Program-made: the position numbers and the translations under genes
Part shown: in pieces, positions 55,779 through 64,000 of the stretch
How the letters are laid out: each line of letters opens with the position of its first letter
Position numbering within the stretch: the first letter of the stretch is position 1
Notes under the pieces: generated by a model
Seen by the model: only the letters and a program-made list of their open reading frames with translations
Database searches by the model: none
Told to the model about the DNA's origin: nothing
DNA from: Micromonospora halophytica
GTDB lineage: Bacteria; Actinomycetota; Actinomycetes; Mycobacteriales; Micromonosporaceae
Length of the DNA stretch: 64,000 bases
Reading direction: 5' to 3'
NCBI RefSeq assembly: GCF_900090245.1
Contig: NZ_FMDN01000007.1
Coordinates: 186,001 to 250,000, forward strand

Positions 55779-56509
55779 GCGGGCCCGACGCCCCGGTGCT
55801 CGACCTGCGGGACGTCCACCGCACCCACGGCAGCGGCGCGGCCGCCGTGCACGCGCTGCGCGGGGTCAGCCTCACCGTCCGGCCCGGTGAACTGGTCGCC
55901 GTGATGGGTCCCTCGGGCTCCGGCAAGTCCACCCTGCTCACCCTGGCCGGCGGGCTGGACAGCCCCACCGCCGGCGAGGTCGTGGTCGAGGGGCAGCCGC
56001 TCGGCACCCTCGACCACCGCGAACTCGCCCGGCTGCGCCGCCGGCGCATCGGCTACGTCTTCCAGGACCTCAACCTGCTGGGCAGCCTCACCGCCGCGGA
56101 GAACGTGGCCCTCCCCCTCGAACTCGACGGTTCGGGCGTACGGCCGGCCCGGCGGGCGGCGCTCGCCGCCTTGGAGGAGGTCGGGCTGACCGGGCTGGGC
56201 GAGCGCTTCCCCGACCAGATGTCCGGCGGTCAGCAGCAACGGGTGGCGATCGCCCGCGCGCTGGTCGGCGAGCGGCGGCTGGTGCTGGCCGACGAGCCGA
56301 CCGGGGCGCTGGACTCGCAGACCGGCGAGGCGGTGCTGCACCTGCTGCGCCGCCGGGTCGACGCGGGTGCGGCCGGGGTGCTGGTCACCCACGAGGCACG
56401 GCACGCCGGCTGGGCCGACCGGGTGGTCTTCCTCCGCGACGGGATCATGGTCGACTCGACCGCGCCGCTGCCCGGCGTCGAGCAGTTGCTCTCCGGCAGC
56501 GGCAGGTGA
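55775..56509 (+). CDS. ABC transporter ATP-binding protein (LolD/MacB type)
   Basis: 244 residues. Walker A GPSGSGKST (about residue 46), Q-loop FQDLN, ABC signature LSGGQ form MSGGQQQRVAIARAL, Walker B LVLADEPTGALD and the H-loop TH. The subgroup pairs with FtsX-type permeases that extract lipids/peptides or act in antibiotic defence. GTG 55775 overlaps the padR stop; its own stop overlaps the permease start. Confidence 0.94.
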   Translation: MSGPDAPVLDLRDVHRTHGSGAAAVHALRGVSLTVRPGELVAVMGPSGSGKSTLLTLAGGLDSPTAGEVVVEGQPLGTLDHRELARLRRRRIGYVFQDLNLLGSLTAAENVALPLELDGSGVRPARRAALAALEEVGLTGLGERFPDQMSGGQQQRVAIARALVGERRLVLADEPTGALDSQTGEAVLHLLRRRVDAGAAGVLVTHEARHAGWADRVVFLRDGIMVDSTAPLPGVEQLLSGSGR

Positions 56510-59257
56510 GACCGCACCCGGTGACCCGGCGCACCGGTCGGATCGCCGAGGCGGTCGGTTCCTGGCGGGCCGCGCTGCGCATCGCCCGACGGGAGGCGCG
56601 CCGGGCACGCGGGCGTACCGCGCTGGTGCTGGCGATGATCACCCTGCCGGTGCTGGCGCTGAGCTTCGTCGCGGTCAGCTACGACATGTCCACCCTCACC
56701 CGCGCCGAACGGCTCGACCAGCGGATCGGCGCCGCCGACGTCGAGCTGCGCTGGGTCTCGGAACTCCCGGTCATCCAGGATGCCTGGGGCGAGAACGTGT
56801 ACCCGCCCGGCGGCATGGACCGGCTGCGGACCCGTCCGGTGACGGCCGCGGAACTCACCGCCCTGCTGCCGCCCGGCAGCCGCGTCGCCCCGGTGCGCTG
56901 GTGGACGCCCTTCGAGGTGCGCGTCGGCGACGAGCTCGAGATGCTCACCGGCCGGATACTGGACCTCACCGACCCCGTCGCGGGCTCCGTGGCCCGGCTG
57001 CACGAGGGCCGGGTGCCCCACCGACCGGACGAGGTCGCCGTCAGCGCGGCGGCGCTGCGCGACCTCGACGTCGACCTGGGCACGGCGGTCACCCTGGCCG
57101 ACGGGTCGCGCGCGTACACCGTGGTCGGGGTGGTGGAGTTCCCGGACGACCTGGGCGCGACCGCCGCGCTGCCCCCCCGGCGCGACGCCTCCGCCGCCGC
57201 CCGGCACCTCGGACGAGAGCTGGCTGGTGGACCTGCCCGCCCCGGTGGACGCCGCGCTGACGGCCCGGCTCAACGCGCACGGGATCTCCGTCTCCGCACG
57301 TACCCCGGTGCCCGGCGCCGCGGCGGTCCCGGACGCCTATCCGTCCAACGCCCTGGTCTCCGACCCCGAGGGGACGGGCAGCGCGGTGCTGGTCGGCGGG
57401 CTCGGCCTGCTGGAGGTGGTGCTCCTGGTCGGACCGGCCTTCGCGGTCGGCGTACGGCGGCGACGTCGCGACCTGGCGCTGGTCGCGGTCGCCGGCGGCG
57501 ACGCGGTCCACCTGCGCCGGATCGTGCTCGCCGACGGGGTGGTGCTGGGTGGCGTCGGGGCCGCCCTCGGCGTGCTGCTCGGGGTCGCCGTGGCGTTCGC
57601 CGGCCGGCCGCTGGTCGAGGAGCACATGATGGGGGCCCGGTTCGGCGGGTACCGCGTCTTCCCGGCGGCGCTGGTGACGATCGCGGCGGTCGCGGTGCTG
57701 GCCGGGGTGCTGGCCGCGCTCGCCCCCGCCTGGACGGCCGCCCGGCAGGACGTGGTGGCCGGGCTGGCCGGGCGGCGGACGGTGCCGCCGCACCGCCGGC
57801 GCTGGCTGGTCCTCGGCGGGACGCTGACCGTCCTGGGCACCGCGACCGCCGCCCTGGGCGCGCAGCGCGGCACGCCGTTCGTGATCCTCACCGGGCTGGT
57901 CCTCGGCGAGCTGGGCCTGGTCTTCGCCACGCCCACCCTGGTCGGTCTGCTGGCCCGGGTGGGACGGTTGTTGCCGCTGGCGCCCCGGATCGCGCTGCGT
58001 GACGCCAGCCGTAACCGCTCCTCCGCCGCCCCGGCGATCTCGGCGGTGATGGCGGCGGTCGCCGGCAGCGTCGCCGTCGGCGTCTGGGTGGCCAGCGACG
58101 CCGCCCGGGCCCGGGCGGGCTGGCAACCCAGCATGCCGCCCGGCCATGTGATGCTGGTCCGGTCTGGCCCCGCCGAGGCCGACGAGCTGCCGCCGCTGCC
58201 GCCGGTCGCCGACCGGGTCCGCAGCGTGCTGGCGGCCGACTCGGTCGCCCGGATCGACGTGCCGGTCTGCGCCCGGCCGCGTCGGGACGACGAGCACTGC
58301 ACGGTCGACACGGTGCTGCCTCCCGAGCAGATCTGCCCGTTCCAGGTCGAGGCGTTCCAGTCGGCCGAGGTCCGCCGGCGGGCGCAGGCCGACCCGCGAT
58401 GCCGCCGCCCCACCCCACCGCCGAGCGGGTTCCACCTGCCGGTCGTGGTGGACGACGGGTCCGCCCTGCCCGCACTGACCGACGCGCCGACGGAGGAGGT
58501 GGCCCGGGCGGCAGAAGTGCTGCGGGCCGGCGGCGCGGTGGTGACCGACCCGCGCCACGTCCGCGACGGCACGGTGACGGTGGCGATGAGCCGGCTCGCC
58601 GAGGGCTCCGAGCCGCCGGTGACGACCACCGCCGTGCTGCCCGGGTACGTGCTGCGCGGCGGCCTGCCGGTGGACCGGCTGGTGCTGTCCACCCCGGCCG
58701 CCGCCAGGCTCGGCCTGGCCGTCGAGCCGTTGGGGTACGCCGTCGAGACCCATGCCGTGCCGACGATGACCCAGCAGCGGCGGCTCGTCGCCGAGCTGCG
58801 TCCGCTGGCTCCGTTCTGGGTCGAGGTGGACACCGGCCCGCCCGATTCCGGCCGCCGACCGCTGCTGTTGCTGCTGGCGGCCGGCGCCGGGGTGATCACC
58901 CTGGGGGCCGCCGGGGTGGCCACCGGGCTCGCCGCAGCGGAGGGCCGCCGGGACCTGTCCACCCTGGCCGCCGTGGGGGCCAGCCCCCGGGTACGTCGGG
59001 TGCTCTCGCTCTGCCAGGCCGGGGTGATCGCCGGGCTCGGCTCGGTGCTGGGCATCGTGGCCGGCCTCGGCTCGGCGGTGGTCATCCTGACCTCGGTCAA
59101 CCGGCAGTACGCCGAGTCCTGGCCGGTCCAGGTGCCGTATCCGATCGTGGTGCCCTGGCTGACCCTGGGGGTGCTGGTGGTCGTGCCGCTGGTGGCGATG
59201 CTCGGCGCGGGCCTGTTCACCCGGTCCCGGCTGGCCGTGGAACGCCGGCTGGACTGA
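56506..59257 (+). pseudogene. FtsX/MacB-type ABC permease interrupted by a 1-nt frameshift
   Basis: Two frames make one permease. The first (from GTG 56506) gives the N-terminal membrane helix and first extracytoplasmic domain up to ATAALPPR at ~57180; the protein continues in the next frame with TSDESWLVDLPAPVDAA through to 59257. The junction is a run of seven C (57172-57178); removing one C restores ALPPGATPPPPPGTSDE and joins both halves into ~916 residues with two FtsX domains (helices near VGGLGLLEVVLLVGPAF and IAGLGSVLGIVAGLGSA). Either a real frameshift, slippage-based switching, or an assembly error. Confidence 0.85.
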
Positions 59258-59266
59258 CCGTGCCGG

Positions 59267-59301
59267 CGACGGCCGTCCGGAGGGTGCCGCCCGGGCCGTC
59301 G
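59267..59301. terminator. hairpin after the permease
   Basis: CGACGGCC, 19-nt loop containing GGG...CCC, GGCCGTCG, 10 bp past the permease stop. Confidence 0.55.
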
Positions 59302-59319
59302 AATTGGCAGACTGTCAAC

Positions 59320-59805
59320 GTGTCCGTTCTGGGATCCCTCACCCGCCGCCTCGGTCACCACCGCTGGTTCGGTGCCACCATGCGCCTGCTCGTCCCCGCC
59401 GACCGGCTGGTCGGGCGGCTCACCCGGGGCCGGGTGGTCGCGCTCGGGCTGGTCCCGTCCCTGGTCGTCACCACCACCGGTCGCCGCTCGGGCCTGCCCC
59501 GCAGCAACCCGCTGCTGTACGTGCCGGACGGCGACGCGTACGTGGTGATCGGGTCGAACTGGGGGCAACGGCACCAGCCGGGCTGGGCGATGAACCTGCT
59601 GGCCGAGCCCACCGCCGAGGTGGACGTGAAGGGGCGCCGCCTCCCGGTCCGCGCCGAGGTCGCCACCGGAGCGGAGCACGACCGGCTCTGGCAGCTGCTG
59701 GTGACCGAGTGGCCGGCGTACCGGACGTACGTGGCGCGGGCCGGCGACCGGCAGATCCGCATCTTCCGGCTGGTCCCGACCGACCGGCCGGCCGCGACTT
59801 CCTGA
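59320..59805 (+). CDS. deazaflavin-dependent oxidoreductase (DDN-like, nitroreductase family)
   Basis: 161 residues, F420-dependent split-barrel fold. LGLVPSLVVTTTGRRSGLPRSNPLLYVPDGDAYVVIGSNWGQRHQPGWAMNLLAEPTAEVDVKGRRLPVRAEV is typical of the DDN family (TTxGRRSG, NWG, HP.W..NL). C-terminal RIFRLVPTD. Probably reduces a quinone or nitroaromatic using F420H2. GTG 59320 chosen; no SD. Just downstream of the permease terminator. Confidence 0.9.
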   Translation: MSVLGSLTRRLGHHRWFGATMRLLVPADRLVGRLTRGRVVALGLVPSLVVTTTGRRSGLPRSNPLLYVPDGDAYVVIGSNWGQRHQPGWAMNLLAEPTAEVDVKGRRLPVRAEVATGAEHDRLWQLLVTEWPAYRTYVARAGDRQIRIFRLVPTDRPAATS

Positions 59806-60006
59806 CCACGGTGCGCCGGTCGCGCACCGGCGACCGGCCGACGGCCCGGCCGGCCCGGCTGCGGCGACCCGACGCGGCGTACCGGCGGGTGGCGGCGGCC
59901 CGGCCAGGCGCTGCTGATGCCCGGTGAGGCCCGACTGGCGGTGGCCACGGTGATCGGGCTGCTCACCCGCTGACGACCGCCGCTGAGCGGCCTCGCCCGG
60001 GGCGGG

Positions 60007-60723
60007 TCAGCCCAGGCCGCCCTGGACGCCGATCAGCGCGCCGATGCCGTACGTGGCGACGGCGGCGAGGCCGCCGAGCAGGAGTTGGCGCAGGCCACCG
60101 GACCACCAGGGGCGGCTGGTGAACCCGGCGACGATCGCCCCGGCGGCGAAGAGCCCCACCCCACCGACGCCGAGCGCCAGCCAGAGGTTGGTGAAGCCGA
60201 GCAGGTAGGTCAGCAGCGGGATCAGGGCGCCCACCGAGAAGAAGAGGAACGACGAGATCGCCGCTGCCCACGGGCTGGGCTGCTCGTCGGGGTCGACGCC
60301 CAACTCCTCCCGGACGTGCATCCGCAGCGCCTCTTCCGGGTTGCGCCGGATCTCGTTCGCCACCTGCACGGCCAGGTCGCGGGGCAGGCCCCGGGCGACC
60401 CACGCATCGGCCAGCTCGCGGGCCTCCGCCTCGGGGTGCCGTTCCAGCTCGCGGCGCTCCTTGGCCACCTCGGCGGCGATCTGCTCGTTGGCGGAGCGGA
60501 CGCTGGTGTACTCCCCCAGCCCCATCGAGATGGCCCCGGCGACCAGGCCGGCGGTGCCGGTGAGGACGATGCTGCGGGGCGAGACGCCACCACCGCCGAC
60601 GCCCGCGATCAGGGCGATGTTGGTGACCAGGCCGTCCATCGCGCCGAAGACGGCCGGCCGCAACCAGCCGCCGGACACGTCCGCGTGGTGTGCCTCGCGC
60701 AGCGCGGCGGGAGTCTCGGTCAT
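60007..60723 (-). CDS. VIT1/CCC1-family metal transporter
   Basis: 238 residues. [31 protein letters not shown] and [28 protein letters not shown] are the first two helices, followed by a cytoplasmic acidic metal-binding segment ([32 protein letters not shown]) and three C-terminal helices. VIT1-like proteins move Fe2+/Mn2+ out of the cytosol. ATG 60723 overlaps the map stop (ATGA), coupling it to map. Confidence 0.9.
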   Translation of the reverse strand: MTETPAALREAHHADVSGGWLRPAVFGAMDGLVTNIALIAGVGGGGVSPRSIVLTGTAGLVAGAISMGLGEYTSVRSANEQIAAEVAKERRELERHPEAEARELADAWVARGLPRDLAVQVANEIRRNPEEALRMHVREELGVDPDEQPSPWAAAISSFLFFSVGALIPLLTYLLGFTNLWLALGVGGVGLFAAGAIVAGFTSRPWWSGGLRQLLLGGLAAVATYGIGALIGVQGGLG

Positions 60724-61577
60724 GGCAGGGTCAGGATCTCGTGGCCGTCGTCGGTCACGACGATCGTGTGCTCGAACTGCGCCGTCCACCTCCGGTCCTT
60801 GGTGACCACCGTCCAGCCGTCGTCCCACATGTCGTACTGGTGGGTGCCGAGGGTGATCATCGGCTCGATGGTGAAGGTCATCCCGGGCTCCATGACGTCG
60901 GTGGGGCGCGGGCTGTCGTAGTGCGGCACGTAGAGGCCGCTGTGGAACGCCTCGCCGATGCCGTGGCCGGTGAAGTCGCGGACCACCCCGTAGCCGAACC
61001 GCTTGGCGTACGACTCGATGACCCGGCCGACCACGTTGATCTGGCGGCCCGGGGCGACGGCCTTGATGCCGCGCATCATCGCCTCGTGGGTCCGCTCGAC
61101 CAGCAGCCGGGCCTCCTCGCTCACCTCGCCGACGCAGAAGGTGGCGTCGGTGTCCCCGTGCACCCCACCGATGTACGCGGTGACGTCGACGTTGATGATG
61201 TCGCCGTCCTGCAGGACCGTGGTGTCCGGGATGCCGTGGCAGATGACCTCGTTGAGGCTGGTGCAGCAGGACTTCGGGAAGCCCTTGTAGCCCAGCGTCG
61301 ACGGGTACGCGTCGTGGTCGCAGAGGAACTCGTGCACCACCCGGTCGATCTCGTCGGTGGTCACGCCCGGCTTGCAGTGCTCGCCCGCGAGCCGGGTCGC
61401 CTGGGCGGCGAGCCGGCCGGCGAGCCGCATCTTCTCGATGGTCTCCGGGGTCTGCACGTGCGAGCCGCGCCACTCCGAGGGGCGCTTCTTGCCCACGTAC
61501 TCCGGTCGGGCGATGTGGGCGGGCACCGCTCGCCACGGGGACAGCGTGCCAGGGGTCAGCGGCGCACGGACGTTCAT
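60720..61577 (-). CDS. map: methionine aminopeptidase, type I
   Basis: 285 residues. Metal ligands Asp, Asp, His, Glu, Glu in [32 protein letters not shown] and QFEHTIVV. The N-terminal extension (~40 residues, [21 protein letters not shown]) is the SH3-binding-like linker of the actinobacterial MapB form. Removes the initiator Met. ATG 61577. Confidence 0.96.
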   Translation of the reverse strand: MNVRAPLTPGTLSPWRAVPAHIARPEYVGKKRPSEWRGSHVQTPETIEKMRLAGRLAAQATRLAGEHCKPGVTTDEIDRVVHEFLCDHDAYPSTLGYKGFPKSCCTSLNEVICHGIPDTTVLQDGDIINVDVTAYIGGVHGDTDATFCVGEVSEEARLLVERTHEAMMRGIKAVAPGRQINVVGRVIESYAKRFGYGVVRDFTGHGIGEAFHSGLYVPHYDSPRPTDVMEPGMTFTIEPMITLGTHQYDMWDDGWTVVTKDRRWTAQFEHTIVVTDDGHEILTLP

Positions 61578-61636
61578 GACGACAGCCTATCGCCGCGCCT
61601 CCGGTGACCCCCGCCACGCACCCGCCCACCGAGGTT

Positions 61637-61666
61637 GTTGCCGCGGCAACCGTGCTGTGCCAAAGT
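61637..61666 (+). promoter_or_regulatory. leaderless promoter with palindrome for the STAS gene
   Basis: -35 TTGCCG (61638-61643), exactly 17 bp, -10 CAAAGT (61661-61666), then six bases to GTG 61673 with no SD. A 14-bp perfect palindrome GTTGCC-GC-GGCAAC (61637-61650) covers the -35 and is a candidate operator. Confidence 0.5.
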
Positions 61667-61672
61667 TGCTCC

Positions 61673-61987
61673 GTGGATCAAGGGGGCGCACCTCCCGTCT
61701 TCTCCGCGAGCGCGGAGCTCGACGGAGACCACCTCCGCGTGGTGGTGACCGGCGAGGTCGACATGGCCACCGCCGGCACGATGCTCCAGACCGCCCTCCG
61801 CGAGCCCGCCGAGCGGGTCACCCTCGACCTGCGCGGGGTCGGCTTCTTCGACTCGGCCGCCATCCACGCGGTGGTCCGGCTCGCCGACCGCCTCCCCGGC
61901 CGGCTCACCGTGCTCCCCTCCCGCCAGGTCGTCCGGGTGCTGGAGATCTCCGGCCTGGGCGAGCAGGGCTGGCTGCACCGGGACTGA
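61673..61987 (+). CDS. STAS-domain anti-anti-sigma factor
   Basis: 104 residues. FSASAELDGDHLRVVVTGEVDMATAGTMLQ and VTLDLRGVGFFDSAAIHAVVRL, where the Ser of FDSA is the site phosphorylated by a switch kinase. Such proteins bind an anti-sigma factor or kinase to release a sigma factor. Convergent with a gene encoding receiver, PP2C phosphatase and ATPase domains, the cognate partners expected for this switch. GTG 61673 fits the promoter spacing. Confidence 0.87.
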   Translation: MDQGGAPPVFSASAELDGDHLRVVVTGEVDMATAGTMLQTALREPAERVTLDLRGVGFFDSAAIHAVVRLADRLPGRLTVLPSRQVVRVLEISGLGEQGWLHRD

Positions 61988-62019
61988 CCGGCTGCCCGTG
62001 GCCGTGGGCAGGCGTGGCG

Positions 62020-62047
62020 GAGCCCGCCGGGCCCGCGCGGGTCGGGC

Positions 62048-62049
<2 letters not shown>
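62020..62049. terminator. weak bidirectional hairpin
   Basis: GAGCCCG and CGGGCTC flank an inner CCCG/CGGG pair between the convergent STAS and signalling genes; it overlaps the last codon of the minus-strand gene. Confidence 0.35.

Positions 62050-64000
<1,951 letters not shown>

Noticed and set aside
59850..59972. Possible coding remnant ending MPGEARLAVATVIGLLTR between the oxidoreductase and VIT1 genes
   Set aside because: Looks protein-like for ~20 residues only, with no start, no family match and frame breaks upstream; too weak to call a pseudogene.

Overview
This 64-kb window is GC-rich actinobacterial chromosome. The gene content and order (clgR-pspA, rimP-nusA-ylxR-infB, rpsO-pnp, dapA-rnj, ThyX, FtsK, Nei2, Lhr, many GTG starts, candidate leaderless promoters) fit a Micromonosporaceae member such as Micromonospora. 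That placement is inferred from gene content; no 16S or other marker was searched. Most of the window is core housekeeping DNA on the minus strand. I recognised no integrated phage, complete IS element, CRISPR array, rRNA or tRNA.

Layout. 1-11 kb: the C-terminal part of an Lhr helicase, a lipoprotein, a SAM hydrolase/adenosyltransferase-family protein, a CPCC zinc-ribbon-like protein, the Nei2 glycosylase and a 1200-residue multicopper-oxidase-like protein with three fibronectin III domains that has lost most copper ligands. 11-16 kb (minus): cinA-C, clgR, pspA and a PspM-like gene form an envelope-stress block, next to rimO-pgsA. 16-18.5 kb: an ornithine cyclodeaminase-like gene, a guanidine-III riboswitch controlling an SMR exporter (sugE/gdx), then a gene-free repeat region. 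18.5-28.6 kb: ftsK, two adjacent YbjN-domain genes, a secreted S1 protease, rnj, dapA, thyX. 28.7-35.2 kb: a variable stretch with DUF2752, an AlkX/YcaQ-type glycosylase, three GNATs, a GT87 membrane protein, an ECF sigma factor with an NTF2-like tail and a VOC protein. 35.2-35.9 kb: a second repeat region.

35.9-54 kb is the translation and RNA-metabolism block, read on the minus strand: rimP-nusA-ylxR-infB-(terminator)-ylxP-rbfA-nrnA, small membrane proteins, a 29-codon small ORF, a P-loop kinase, a MATE exporter, truB, ribF, rpsO, pnp, an M16 peptidase and dapB. 54-59 kb (plus): a lipoprotein plus ferritin-like pair, then a PadR-ABC operon whose permease is interrupted by one extra C in a seven-C run. 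59-64 kb: a deazaflavin-type oxidoreductase, a VIT1-like transporter, map, a leaderless STAS anti-anti-sigma gene and the end of a large receiver-PP2C-ATPase signalling protein running off the window.

The most novel signal is a family of paired inverted-repeat elements in the two gene-free regions (17798-18031 and 35573-35663). Four arms share one consensus, and the two positions that differ between the elements agree between the two arms of each element. Other notable points are the guanidine-III riboswitch with a visible expression platform, the copper-ligand-poor MCO-FN3 protein, the permease frameshift and a set of candidate leaderless promoters.
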